Positions 1 through 8,647 of a stretch of DNA of 64,000 nucleotides are shown one piece after another; position 1 is the first letter of the stretch; each line of letters starts with the position of its first letter. Source of the stretch: Enterococcus moraviensis ATCC BAA-383. GTDB taxonomy: Bacteria; Bacillota; Bacilli; Lactobacillales; Enterococcaceae. The stretch is from NCBI RefSeq assembly GCF_000407445.1, contig NZ_ASWB01000005.1:124001-188000 (forward strand). Reading direction: 5' to 3'. The position numbers and the translations under genes are program-made. The notes under the pieces were generated by a model, which saw only the letters and a program-made list of their open reading frames with translations, was not told the DNA's origin and did not search any database.

Positions 1-63
1 CATCATGCAATCGAAGAGCGTTATCGTTTCTTTAGCTTTGGAGATGCAATGTTTGTAAAGTAG
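1..63 (+). CDS. queA: QueA C-terminus (partial, 5' end outside window)
   Basis: Only the last 20 codons are present, ending in YRFFSFGDAMFVK and a TAG stop. This tail is characteristic of S-adenosylmethionine:tRNA ribosyltransferase-isomerase, which transfers the ribosyl group of SAM to preQ1 in tRNA to make epoxyqueuosine. In many Firmicutes queA sits directly beside tgt. Here tgt lies about 31 kb downstream, and a third queuosine gene, queH, lies between them. The identification rests on a short but distinctive C-terminal motif. Confidence 0.85.
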   Translation, partial: HHAIEERYRFFSFGDAMFVK

Positions 64-73
64 TATAAGTGAT

Positions 74-181
74 AAAAAAACTCATTCTAATTCTAACTGA
101 ATTAGTGGGGATAAATGAGCTGTTTCTTTTACAGAGTACATTTATCTTCCACATTCAGGTGAGAAACGAATGAGTTTTTTT
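74..181. terminator. Branched bidirectional terminator between queA and spx
   Basis: The outer arms 74-87 and 168-181 are a perfect 14-bp inverted repeat with A and T runs, so it can terminate transcription on both strands. Inside are a 6-bp hairpin (88-93 with 99-104) and a longer arm (105-117 with 139-152) capped by CTGT/ACAG (120-123 with 131-134). The fold is a three-armed structure rather than a simple hairpin. Confidence 0.7.
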
Positions 182-213
182 GATTAAGTTTTTTTAAATC
201 GAGGTATTAGTAA

Positions 214-612
214 TTATAAGCCACTTAAAAGCAAAGTTTGAGATAATTCTCGTTTACGAACTGATCTTGGCAAGAAGCAACGGATTTCATCTTCATTAAA
301 GCCAATTTGTAATCTTTTTTCATCGATCATAATTGGACGACGTAGTAAACTTGGATTATCTTGGACTAGTTCTAATAAAACATGTAAAGGGAGTTCGTTA
401 ATATCTATGTCTAATTTTTGGAAGACTTTGGAGCGGATTGAAATAATATCCTCAGTGCCTTCTTCTGTAAGGATTAATATATTTTTTAGTTCATCTAATG
501 TAATAGGAGTAGTGCCAAAATTCTTTTCTTCAAATGGAATATCATGATCAACAAGCCATCTCCGTGCTTTTCTACATGATGTACAGCTATTTGTCGTATA
601 TAATTTTAACAT
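214..612 (-). CDS. spxA: Spx/ArsC-family transcriptional regulator
   Basis: The 132-residue protein matches Spx in length and layout. It has a thioredoxin-like fold with a CTSC redox pair (C10, C13), the SIRSKVFQKL segment and the RRPIMIDEKRLQIGF signature. Spx binds the RNA polymerase alpha C-terminal domain and redirects transcription under disulfide stress; the CXXC acts as thiol switch. The start is supported by an upstream GAAAGGA ribosome-binding site. Enterococci carry more than one Spx paralogue and I cannot tell which this is. It converges on queA and is transcribed alone. Confidence 0.88.
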   Translation of the reverse strand: MLKLYTTNSCTSCRKARRWLVDHDIPFEEKNFGTTPITLDELKNILILTEEGTEDIISIRSKVFQKLDIDINELPLHVLLELVQDNPSLLRRPIMIDEKRLQIGFNEDEIRCFLPRSVRKRELSQTLLLSGL

Positions 613-969
613 ATTTTTTCAGATCCTTTCGAAAATATTGGTACATACCTCTTGATAACTATAATATACGAAAAGTGAAAAATTCACAAAATAAATGCTT
701 TGAAAATAAGGGTTTATTTCTATCGAAAGGTAAAAATAGCTATAAATTCACAAACTTTTGTTATTTTTGTTGAGGAAAGTAGCCTGCTGCCAATCTGAAA
801 AGCAAATCTTAATTGTTATATAAAATTTAGTGGGAATTTCTTGAATTAATCCTACGAACGGTGTACTTAAAACGGCAATTTGTTTCTTACTATGAAATTA
901 GTATAGTATTTTTCCTACTTTTTTATTATTATTATAAACAAGACAAACAATGGATAGGGAGAGAACACG
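613..969. other. Divergent spacer between spx and lanM
   Basis: No convincing gene lies here; the one open frame that enters it overlaps the spx start and has no ribosome-binding site. The right end carries a plausible lanM promoter, TTGTTT at 880-885 and TATAGT at 902-907 with a 16-nt spacer. The left end must hold the spx promoter, which I cannot place securely. Confidence 0.5.
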
Positions 970-3864
970 ATGATTGAAGAGTTGACCTATAGTTATGCTA
1001 CAACAATATCAGAAAGAATCCAGTGTTGGCAAGGATTGAAGCTAGAATCAGATGTTTATTTCAAACAATGGCAAGCACGAAAAAGCTTATTGAAAGCAGC
1101 TGATTATACGAAAATGCTTCAATGCTACGAGTTAGATGAAAAAACATTTGGTATTGGATTACTCCCTTTTACAGAAGAACGGGCACAATTGCTCTTGCCC
1201 ACAGTCGAGAAAAGTGAGTGGTTCCAATTGCATAGAACTTTGTTTAGGACGGAAGTTTCAATCAAAGAAGAATCTCTGAGTGCAGCTTTACGATTTCACA
1301 TCGATTATTATGAACGTCATATACGAAATCTATCGAAAAAATTCTCTAAGATCCGACTTTCAGAAAAAGCGATAGTTAAACTGATTGAGCAACTGACAGA
1401 CGAATTCCTTTTTATCGCCCAAAAAACATTAGTTTGGGATGTTCATCAAATGATTGAAGAATACCATTTACAGGCTGAAACAAAAGAAGAAGAGTTTACT
1501 AAATATATCGATGAATTTCTTGGAGATAAACAACGGACCTATCTTTTTTACGGAGAATACCCAGCCCTTGCTAGAGTCCTTGCTACTAGATTGCGTTTTG
1601 CATGTGAAATGATAGACGAATTTATGTCAGCAGTAAATGACTCGACAGAACAAATATCAAAGAGGTTTGCTCTCTCATCGTTAATGGATATTACCAAGAT
1701 TGAGGTGGGAAAAGGAGACAGTCATGATCGCGGAAAAACAGTGATTCAATTTCAAATTCAAGAAAAATCGTTGATTTTCAAATTTAAAAATTTGGAAATT
1801 GGTGAGCGATTTAATGCGTTATTGACCTATCTTGAAGGTCTAAATCCAGCATTGTCTTTTTATAAAATAAAACGAATTGTTCAGCCCACTTTTACAATTG
1901 AAGAAAGAGTAGCACATCAAGAATGTAAAGATGAGGAGGATGTAACGAAATTCTACCAAGAGTATGGTCAACTACTTGCAATCGTCTATTGGCTTGGTTC
2001 AACCGATTTGCACATGGAAAACGTGATTGCTAGTGGTGCTCACCCTGTATTGATTGATGTAGAAACGTTGATCCGTCCGGAAATGTTTAAGCAGACCAAA
2101 AAAACATCAAGACAAATTCGAATTGAAAAACAATCAGTGCTCGTAACAGGGTTGGTTCCACAGAAAAAGCAATGGAAACGCGTGTTGGAAATGGACGCAC
2201 TATCTGGCACCGAACAAAAATTACCAAAAAAAGTTCGAAGGTTAAGAAATGAACGCTCCAGTGAAATCGCGTTTCAATTAGAAGAGGCATATATGGATGG
2301 TGCTCAAAATATCCCATATTTAGCTGGAAAAGAAGTAGACTACCAACTTTATCGGCATGTGATTCAATCATCGTTCAAAAAGATGAATCAACTATTATTA
2401 AATAATAAGGTCGCATTTATCGAAAAAGTTAAAAAATTGTTTTCAAATACGGCGATTCGTTTGATTTATAGAGATACACAAGATTACGGGAATTTATTGA
2501 ATTTTACCTTACACACAGAAAGCATGTCGAATTACATTGAGCGGGAAAAGATCATTGAAAATTTATGGGCAAGTCAAATTATTCCAGAGGCATTGATTCC
2601 TTTTGAGATTCAAGCAATGTTAGACCATGATATTCCTTTGATCACAGCTAATACGTCATTAACCAGTGTATACACAAACGGTTATGAATTGCCTAACCTT
2701 TTAGCTAAGACACCTCTACAAGATACTGTAGAACACATGGAGAAAATTACAGAGAAAACGAGTCATTTTTCGTATCTTTTATTAAAAGAAAGTTTAGGAA
2801 CGTTAGAATACAAACTTCAGGAAATAACGATTGCAGAAAAAAATAGTTCAATGGACCAACCATTACTACAAAAAGCTGCTGATATTGGCGATAAAATCAT
2901 TGATCAAATTGACATAAACTATGACCTTGGTGAAGTGGATTGGATGAGTGTTCTTCCAGAGTCTGCTACTGAAATAGGTATCGGGTATCCAGATACAGAT
3001 CTATACGGCGGGAGTGCAGGAGTCTATTTATTTTTAGTCTATTTAAATTATTATGTTCCTAAAAAGAGTTATCAAGAAATAATCGCGTTATTAGAGAAAG
3101 ATATTTTTCTGATAAAGGAGGACATAAACACGTATGAAAGTGCCTTTTTTGCCGACGGAATGCGCGTGACGGTTGCTTTTTATGTGACAAAGTTGCTCAA
3201 AGATGCCAAACATCGTTCGTATATGGAAACGAGTTTACGCTCTTTAAAAGAAAGTCGAACTACTTCTGTAACGGTTGCGAATGAATGGTTATACGGTAAA
3301 GCCAGTTTAATCGCTATTTTAGCAACTGTATCTCAAGCATTTCATAATAAAGACGCATATGAGTTACTTTCACGCTATACACAAGAAATAACGCTGGAAG
3401 AAATGGAAGATAATAGTTTTGCTCATGGCTATGCGGGCATATGTTACGGGTTAAATAGTGCGAAGCAAGTTCTCCAATCATCAACTGTTGAAGAGAAACT
3501 GAAATGGTATCAACAAAGGTTTGAAAAACAGTTATACAAAGAAGATTCGTTAAACGTATCTTGGTGTCGAGGAATAACAGGAATCGAAGAAGTCTGTCAT
3601 GTATTGAATCGTTCTTTTCCAAATAAAAATATTATGGGGATTGAAGATGAAAGTAGAGAAGAATCTTGTTTGTGCCATGGAAGATATGGAAATGATGATA
3701 ATTATTTAAATAATATCTTTATATTATCGAAAAGTGTTATTAAATTGAAGACGGATATAGAAAGCACTCCGATAGGCTTATTCTGTGGCTTGGGGGGAAT
3801 CGGATATCAATTGCTAAGAGCGTATGATCCAGTCAATGTTCACTCCTTGTTATTTATTAAGTGA
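970..3864 (+). CDS. lanM: Class II lanthipeptide synthetase LanM
   Basis: This 964-residue bifunctional enzyme would dehydrate Ser/Thr in a precursor peptide and add Cys thiols to form (methyl)lanthionine rings. The N-terminal two thirds is the LanM dehydratase domain, with TDLHMENVIASGAHPVLID and ETL giving D346, H348, N351, D363 and E365. These positions are each one less than the catalytic residues I recall for the cytolysin synthetase CylM. The C-terminal third is LanC-like, with zinc ligands C866 (WCRG), C902 and H903 (CLCHG) and the FAHGYAGICYG and GLFCGLGGIGYQ repeats. All expected catalytic residues look present. A strong SD, GGATAGGGAGAG, precedes the ATG. The precursor gene follows 81 bp later; no LanT transporter or LanFEG immunity genes are nearby. 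Confidence 0.93.
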   Translation: MIEELTYSYATTISERIQCWQGLKLESDVYFKQWQARKSLLKAADYTKMLQCYELDEKTFGIGLLPFTEERAQLLLPTVEKSEWFQLHRTLFRTEVSIKEESLSAALRFHIDYYERHIRNLSKKFSKIRLSEKAIVKLIEQLTDEFLFIAQKTLVWDVHQMIEEYHLQAETKEEEFTKYIDEFLGDKQRTYLFYGEYPALARVLATRLRFACEMIDEFMSAVNDSTEQISKRFALSSLMDITKIEVGKGDSHDRGKTVIQFQIQEKSLIFKFKNLEIGERFNALLTYLEGLNPALSFYKIKRIVQPTFTIEERVAHQECKDEEDVTKFYQEYGQLLAIVYWLGSTDLHMENVIASGAHPVLIDVETLIRPEMFKQTKKTSRQIRIEKQSVLVTGLVPQKKQWKRVLEMDALSGTEQKLPKKVRRLRNERSSEIAFQLEEAYMDGAQNIPYLAGKEVDYQLYRHVIQSSFKKMNQLLLNNKVAFIEKVKKLFSNTAIRLIYRDTQDYGNLLNFTLHTESMSNYIEREKIIENLWASQIIPEALIPFEIQAMLDHDIPLITANTSLTSVYTNGYELPNLLAKTPLQDTVEHMEKITEKTSHFSYLLLKESLGTLEYKLQEITIAEKNSSMDQPLLQKAADIGDKIIDQIDINYDLGEVDWMSVLPESATEIGIGYPDTDLYGGSAGVYLFLVYLNYYVPKKSYQEIIALLEKDIFLIKEDINTYESAFFADGMRVTVAFYVTKLLKDAKHRSYMETSLRSLKESRTTSVTVANEWLYGKASLIAILATVSQAFHNKDAYELLSRYTQEITLEEMEDNSFAHGYAGICYGLNSAKQVLQSSTVEEKLKWYQQRFEKQLYKEDSLNVSWCRGITGIEEVCHVLNRSFPNKNIMGIEDESREESCLCHGRYGNDDNYLNNIFILSKSVIKLKTDIESTPIGLFCGLGGIGYQLLRAYDPVNVHSLLFIK

Positions 3865-3945
3865 CACAAACTGAAAAAATAACTTTACTTATCGGAGATA
3901 ACGTTTTATAATTTAGGTATTAACGCAAGGGGGAGAAATAATATC

Positions 3946-4116
3946 ATGAGAAAATTATCAATTGAAAAAATGGAAACTGAAAAAGATATCAAGAAATTAG
4001 ACAAATTTGTTGGTGCATCATTTGAACGAAATGAAGAAACTGATGAAATGTTTAACAGACTTGATGAGACAACACCTAATTCACTTGGTGGTTGGACTAG
4101 ATTGATTTGTTTCTAA
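3946..4116 (+). CDS. Lanthipeptide precursor peptide (cytolysin-like TTP core start)
   Basis: A 56-codon ORF with SD AAGGGGGAG begins MRKLSIEKMETEKD and ends TTPNSLGGWTRLICF. The front is a charged, Cys-free leader; the only Cys is residue 55. If cleavage follows E41, the 15-residue core starts TTP, as both cytolysin subunits do, and has T42, T43, S46 and T51 available for dehydration with one possible ring, most simply T51-C55. A double-glycine cut after LGG (residues 47-49) would leave only WTRLICF. Position right after lanM and before a strong terminator argues for a real substrate. The product, processing protease and activity are unknown. Confidence 0.8.
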   Translation: MRKLSIEKMETEKDIKKLDKFVGASFERNEETDEMFNRLDETTPNSLGGWTRLICF

Positions 4117-4153
4117 AAAGTAAAAGAGACCTTTAAAAGGTCTCTTTTACTTT
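4117..4153. terminator. Terminator shared by the precursor gene and the convergent membrane gene
   Basis: A perfect 17-bp stem (4117-4133 with 4137-4153) has a 3-nt loop and is A/T flanked on both sides. It overlaps the stop of the minus-strand gene. Confidence 0.85.
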
Positions 4154-4485
4154 ATGTTTTTCAAAATAAGTATCCCAATTGCTTCGACACCTGAAATAAC
4201 AAGAACGAAGAAATTTAATATCCAGTTAAAAGCTAAATGGCTTTTTGAGACAATTTCAAAAAGTGTTGAAAAGTTGTTCAGAATAGATATTAAGATTACT
4301 GTGATAATAAAAGAAATAAAACTTGCTGTTGAAATAATTTTCTTTCCACGTTCATCTTTACCTTCTTTGCTAAAGTAAAAATAAATTGAATAGACAATAA
4401 AAATTACTGATAATACAGCAATCACAATACTAGACCAATGATTTCTAGGCAAGTTATCAAAAAAAGATTTAAGTGATTCAGTCAT
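4147..4485 (-). CDS. Small membrane protein, possible immunity or regulator partner
   Basis: The 112-residue protein has three predicted membrane helices (about residues 18-38, 48-72 and 84-108) separated by a charged loop KEGKDERGKK. I do not recognise a family. It is the second gene of a two-gene unit after an XRE regulator, with a 19-bp gap and SD GGAAAGGA. XRE plus small multi-helix protein pairs are common in Firmicutes. Its convergent position against the lanthipeptide precursor makes self-immunity a possible role, but that is inference only. Confidence 0.7.
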   Translation of the reverse strand: MTESLKSFFDNLPRNHWSSIVIAVLSVIFIVYSIYFYFSKEGKDERGKKIISTASFISFIITVILISILNNFSTLFEIVSKSHLAFNWILNFFVLVISGVEAIGILILKNIK

Positions 4486-4504
4486 AATTTATCCTTTCCT
4501 TCCG

Positions 4505-4759
4505 TTAGTCGGTTTCTTCGTTTGTTTGCTCGTCTTCTGTTAATTTTTTGAAAGTGAAGATTTGTTCAATCGGCACTTCGAAAACGTCAGCTATGTCGTG
4601 AGCCAGTAAAAGGGAAGGATTGTACCTATTTCTTTCTAACTGAATAATTGTTTGTCTAGATACTCCCACCTTGTCAGCAAGTTCCTGTTGGGTCATGCGT
4701 TTCATGGCTCTGTAGACGTGAATGGAACTCTCAAAAGATGAGTTCTTCTTTTTTGGCAA
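4505..4759 (-). CDS. XRE-family helix-turn-helix regulator
   Basis: The product has 84 residues. The Cro/CI-type HTH is clear: [20 protein letters not shown] followed by [19 protein letters not shown]. The end is acidic ([12 protein letters not shown]). I place the start at a TTG (4757-4759) because GGAGGG lies 8 nt upstream; an in-frame TTG further out would put that SD inside the gene. This short YgzD/CopG-like XRE type usually pairs with a membrane protein, as it does here. It may autoregulate the pair or affect the lanthipeptide genes. Confidence 0.85.
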   Translation of the reverse strand: MPKKKNSSFESSIHVYRAMKRMTQQELADKVGVSRQTIIQLERNRYNPSLLLAHDIADVFEVPIEQIFTFKKLTEDEQTNEETD

Positions 4760-4853
4760 TGCAAATCCCTCCAATAGTCTAATTTATGTATTAAATAAAA
4801 AGCGCATAGTCAATATACCATATCTTACTTTCACTTACAAATATCTTGCAAAG

Positions 4854-5246
4854 AAAAAAGCCAAGCTTCTCGACTAGCTTGGCTTTCATTTACGGAAGGA
4901 ATCAGCGTATTGAACGATATTTTTTTTACTTTTCGCTATACATGTAAAGTAATTAGTTGAATTTCTTGTTCATAAACAAAAGGTTGTCTTCATTACAGTA
5001 TCTACATTTCTTTTTTAAAATTTTTTTTCAATCAAACTATCTTTATACGTGTTTTTTTGAGTTGCTTGGATTTTTGTCCGATATTTCACACATATTCACT
5101 ATTTTTTAAAGATGTTTTTATGATTTTTATACTTTACATATACGTCGTGATGAAAGGTGAATCGTGTTCTGCTAACAATTTTGTGTTTATTCATTTTCTA
5201 GCTTCGAGAAATTCTTCAATACAACTGATACTGCCTCCTTCCTTCT
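4854..5246 (-). ncRNA. Candidate CcpA-controlled small RNA
   Basis: On the minus strand a promoter TTGAAA (5276-5281), 17-nt spacer and TATTAT (5253-5258) is followed about 390 nt later by an 11-bp terminator stem (4857-4886) with a T run. A perfect-consensus catabolite-responsive element, TTGAAAACGCTTACT, overlaps the -35 box, implying CcpA repression. An AAGGAGG lies near the predicted 5' end, but only a TTG-initiated 10-codon frame follows it, so the transcript looks mostly noncoding. Existence and ends are inferred from signals only. Confidence 0.5.
4857..4886 (-). terminator. Terminator of the candidate small RNA
   Basis: An 11-bp stem AAAGCCAAGCT/AGCTTGGCTTT with 8-nt loop is followed on the minus strand by TTTTTTC. 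It faces leftward transcription and insulates the XRE gene. Confidence 0.75.
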
Positions 5247-5266
5247 ATAGTTATAATACCATTTTG

Positions 5267-5281
5267 AGTAAGCGTTTTCAA
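5267..5281 (-). promoter_or_regulatory. cre site (CcpA operator)
   Basis: The minus strand reads TTGAAAACGCTTACT, a full match to WTGWAARCGYWWWCW. It overlaps the -35 of the leftward promoter, a position typical of repression. Confidence 0.65.
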
Positions 5282-5377
5282 GTTTAATGCTTTTAATAAT
5301 TCTTTGGTTTTGATTAAACATCTTAGGGACAGGTTAAAAAGAAATGGAAAGAAAAAATGAAAAAGTAGCCATATTTA

Positions 5378-5407
5378 TTGAAGTTTGAAAAAAAAACATG
5401 GTATAGT
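5378..5407 (+). promoter_or_regulatory. Promoter of the P-type ATPase gene
   Basis: TTGAAG at 5378-5383 and TATAGT at 5402-5407 with an 18-nt spacer, about 50 nt upstream of the ATG. Confidence 0.5.
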
Positions 5408-5459
5408 GAATATAGATACTATAATAATAGAAGGAAAAATTTAAGAATGGGGGGATAGG

Positions 5460-8096
5460 ATGGAAGCATACAAACAACCTATCGAAACAATTATCAAAGA
5501 AGTGAACACAAATAAAGAGCATGGTTTAACGGGGGAAGAAGTAAAGAAACGCCTCGCTGAGCATGGTGCTAATAAGTTTCAAGAATCTAAAAAAGAGTCT
5601 GTATTGAAAAAGTTCCTTCATAGTTTATCTGATTTTACGACAATTATTTTATTGGTGGCAGCGGCTATTTCATTTTACACAGCCATCGCAACAGATCATG
5701 GAGATTATTTTGAAGGGATTTTAATTATTGCGATCGTGATCATTAATGCTGTTTTGGCAATTGTTCAAGAAGGGAACGCTGAAAAATCGCTTGCAGCATT
5801 ACAAGATATGAATAAGCAGAGTAGTTCTGTTTTGCGTGATGGCAAGGTAGAAACGATAGATGCAGAAGCTGTGGTCGTCGGAGATATACTTGTGTTAGAA
5901 TCAGGATCGATGATCACCGCAGACGCTCGTTTGATTCAAGCCTCACAACTTAGAGTGGAAGAATCTGCATTGACTGGAGAAAGTGAACCTATTGAAAAAG
6001 ATGCCGAGTACATAGGGGAAAAAGATGCACCAATTGGCGATCAAATCAATATGGTATTTAAGGGTTGTACTGTGTCAAACGGTCGTGGGCGAGCGATTGT
6101 TACAGCGACAGGCATGCAGACAGAGATGGGTAAGATCGCGGGGTTACTGAATGACGACGTAACACAGCAAACACCATTACAAAAGCGTTTAAATCAATTA
6201 GGTAAACGGATTAGTTTAATTGCGTTGGCTGCTGCAACACTTGTCTTTATCATTGGTGAGTTACAAGGTGAACCATTATTAGAAATGTTTATGACAGCAG
6301 TCTCATTAGCAGTTGCAGCCGTACCTGAAACATTAATGGTAATTGTAACCTTAACATTAGCTTATGGCGTACAAAAAATGGCTAAAAAGCATGCAATTAT
6401 TCGACGATTGCCTGCCGTTGAGACATTAGGAACTGCCAATGTGATTTGTTCCGACAAAACAGGGACATTGACACAAAATAAAATGCGCGTTAGACGTGTT
6501 TGGTCTCGTGGAGACGAAGTAACGGATACGGAAGACGCGATGACAGATGAAGCAATGGAAGTTTTAAAAATGGCTTCACTATGTACAGATGTTATTGTGG
6601 ACAAAGATGGGGATGACTTAGTTATTCAAGGGAATCCTACAGAAGCAGCAATTGTACGAGCAGTGGAAGAAAATTACCATACAAAAGCTGAATTAGAAGA
6701 AAAATACCCAAGAATTGGGGAAATACCTTTTGATTCAGAACGTAAGATGATGACAACTGTCCATAAAATGGGGAAAAAATATATTTCTGTAACAAAAGGT
6801 GCTTTTGATGTCTTATTGACACGTTTCCGTTTTGGCGATTTAGATCAGGCAGCTGTAGTAAATGACCGCTTTGGAAAACGCGCTTTACGCGTGATTGCAG
6901 TGGGGTATGCGATCTATGATGAGGAACCTACAGAAATCACTTCAGAAGCTTTAGAGAAGAATTTAAGGCTCTTAGGATTGATTGGTATGATCGATCCACC
7001 AAGACCGGAGAGTAAAGGTGCTATTGCTAGAGCGAAGAAAGCTGGAATCAAAACAGTCATGATCACAGGAGATCATGTGGTAACGGCAGGTGCCATCGCC
7101 AAAGAATTAGGTATTTTGACGGATAAGAGTGAAGCTTTAACAGGATCAGAATTACAAAAAATGACAGATGAAGAACTAGATTCAAGAGTAAAATCTCTTT
7201 CAGTCTATGCTCGAGTGACACCAGAAGACAAAATTCGTATCGTTAAATCTTGGCAGAGAACAGGTGCAGTTGTTGCTATGACAGGTGATGGTGTTAATGA
7301 TGCACCAGCCTTGAAAGCGAGTGATGTTGGCTGTGCTATGGGTATTACAGGAACTGACGTAGCCCAAGGTGCCGCAGATATGATTTTGACGGATGATAAC
7401 TTTGCAACGATTGTGGATGCAGTAGCGCAAGGGCGAGCGGTTTATCGAAATATCCGTAAAGCGGTAAACTTTTTACTAAGTTGTAACATTTCGGAGATTT
7501 TTATTGTACTGATTGCTATGCTGATGGGCTGGGGTGCGCCGTTTACAGCGGTTCAACTATTGTTTGTAAACGTTGTTGCAGATGGTCTTCCAGGGTTTGC
7601 CTTAGGAAAAGAACCAGCTGAAAAAGGCATCATGGATGAAGCACCGATTCCTAGAAATGAAGGGATTTTTGCGCGCGGTTTATGGCAAAAAATTGGAATC
7701 AACGCATTTGTCTTTACTGTAATTACGTTATTTGGTTTTTATTTAGGTGCGAATGTTGATTCTGTTTCTTACTTTTTTGAGGCGAGCCATGAAATTGGTC
7801 AAACTGTAGCATTCTTGATTTTGGCTTATTCATCTATCTTGCACGTTTTCAATGTAAGAAGCACAGAATCAATTTTTAGAGTAAAATTATCGACAAATAA
7901 ATCATTATTTGAAATGGCAGTACTGGCCGTTATTATTACCACAGTGATTGCGTTGTTGCCATTCACACAAGAGTTGTTTGGACTAGTTCCGATTGGCATC
8001 AATCACTGGTTATTAGTAATGGGATTATCGATTGTACCGATATTTGTAAATGAAATGATTAAATTCCATTATTCAACAGACGAAGATGAAGAATAG
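5460..8096 (+). CDS. P2-type cation-transporting ATPase (PMR1/PacL-like, probable Ca2+)
   Basis: The 878-residue protein has the full P-type layout. An N-terminal cation ATPase domain (residues 1-75) is followed by two helices, an actuator domain with LTGES, a PEGL-like segment here reading [11 protein letters not shown], the phosphorylation motif [10 protein letters not shown] (Asp near residue 332), [10 protein letters not shown], and six C-terminal helices ending near residue 865. It would couple ATP hydrolysis to divalent cation export from the cytosol. The E. faecalis orthologue is annotated simply as a cation ATPase; Ca2+ is the family default and Mn2+ is also possible. The start follows a strong GGGGGGATAGG SD. 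It is transcribed alone, with a terminator 17 bp downstream. Confidence 0.92.
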   Translation: MEAYKQPIETIIKEVNTNKEHGLTGEEVKKRLAEHGANKFQESKKESVLKKFLHSLSDFTTIILLVAAAISFYTAIATDHGDYFEGILIIAIVIINAVLAIVQEGNAEKSLAALQDMNKQSSSVLRDGKVETIDAEAVVVGDILVLESGSMITADARLIQASQLRVEESALTGESEPIEKDAEYIGEKDAPIGDQINMVFKGCTVSNGRGRAIVTATGMQTEMGKIAGLLNDDVTQQTPLQKRLNQLGKRISLIALAAATLVFIIGELQGEPLLEMFMTAVSLAVAAVPETLMVIVTLTLAYGVQKMAKKHAIIRRLPAVETLGTANVICSDKTGTLTQNKMRVRRVWSRGDEVTDTEDAMTDEAMEVLKMASLCTDVIVDKDGDDLVIQGNPTEAAIVRAVEENYHTKAELEEKYPRIGEIPFDSERKMMTTVHKMGKKYISVTKGAFDVLLTRFRFGDLDQAAVVNDRFGKRALRVIAVGYAIYDEEPTEITSEALEKNLRLLGLIGMIDPPRPESKGAIARAKKAGIKTVMITGDHVVTAGAIAKELGILTDKSEALTGSELQKMTDEELDSRVKSLSVYARVTPEDKIRIVKSWQRTGAVVAMTGDGVNDAPALKASDVGCAMGITGTDVAQGAADMILTDDNFATIVDAVAQGRAVYRNIRKAVNFLLSCNISEIFIVLIAMLMGWGAPFTAVQLLFVNVVADGLPGFALGKEPAEKGIMDEAPIPRNEGIFARGLWQKIGINAFVFTVITLFGFYLGANVDSVSYFFEASHEIGQTVAFLILAYSSILHVFNVRSTESIFRVKLSTNKSLFEMAVLAVIITTVIALLPFTQELFGLVPIGINHWLLVMGLSIVPIFVNEMIKFHYSTDEDEE

Positions 8097-8112
8097 GATA
8101 ATAAGTAGACTA

Positions 8113-8152
8113 GTTAAAAGGCTAATTTCTTAATAGAAATCAGCCTTTTAAC
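8113..8152 (+). terminator. Terminator after the cation ATPase
   Basis: Arms 8113-8123 and 8142-8152 are complementary (GTTAAAAGGCT/AGCCTTTTAAC), with additional inner pairing and a downstream T-rich tract. Confidence 0.8.
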
Positions 8153-8345
8153 TGTTCTTTTTAGGAAATAGTTGGTGTTTGAAAGGACACTTTGAAAACA
8201 CTATTGAAATTATTTACATAAAAGGCTTGCTAAAATCTTAAAGGAGTATTATAGTTGTTATCGAAATCAGTTATTTTGATTTTTTTCTAATAGTTTTCAA
8301 TTAAATTATAAATCGTAACCGATATTTTTATTTGGACCTCCAAAT

Positions 8346-8443
8346 AAAAATCTTAGGGGAGTAGCAGCATAGATCATCTATGTTTTTAGATCAACAGCAA
8401 GTGTGTGAACACTGGTCTAAGAATGAAATTGCGAGACCTAAGT
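8346..8443 (+). promoter_or_regulatory. yybP-ykoY (Mn2+) riboswitch aptamer upstream of kup
   Basis: P1 is formed by CTTAGG (8352-8357) and CCTAAG (8437-8442). The conserved GGGGAGTAG (8356-8364), an ATCAACA loop segment and GCGAGACC (8431-8438) match the yybP-ykoY family, which senses Mn2+. The 3' P1 strand is shared with the following terminator, so ligand binding should favour read-through. A perfect 12-bp hairpin (8324-8351) sits just upstream. The family call is made by eye. Confidence 0.7.
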
Positions 8444-8475
8444 GTAAGGGCCAAGTGTCGTTTCACTTAGGTCTC
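8433..8475 (+). terminator. Riboswitch expression-platform terminator
   Basis: GAGACCTAAGTG (8433-8444) pairs perfectly with CACTTAGGTCTC (8464-8475) and is followed by TTGTTTTATTT. It is mutually exclusive with aptamer P1. Confidence 0.8.
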
Positions 8476-8647
8476 TTGTTTTATTTAAAAAAGGAAATCT
8501 GAACACTGTTTTTTTGTTGAAGCCAATTCAGGAACAGAGGCTTTTAACAACATCTAGCTTGGCACGCTAACGCATTAGAAAAGTGAGTACCATTTTTCTG
8601 TCAGCGTTATATCAGTTTGCTCAGCTTTTAAATTGGAGGAGAATCTT
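8476..8647 (+). other. Remaining structured leader of kup
   Basis: No gene. Two further hairpins are visible: 8514-8524 with 8539-8550, and 8564-8568 with 8603-8607 enclosing AGAAAA/TTTTTCT pairing. The SD GGAGGA (8635-8640) follows. Whether these stems are regulatory is unknown. Confidence 0.4.

Noticed and set aside
534-773. Plus-strand open frame overlapping the spx start
   Set aside because: No ribosome-binding site, antisense to a clear gene at its start and low-complexity Phe/Tyr/Lys composition.
5057-5287. Plus-strand 76-codon open frame in the gap before the cation ATPase
   Set aside because: No SD, odd composition, and it lies antisense to well-formed promoter, cre and terminator signals.
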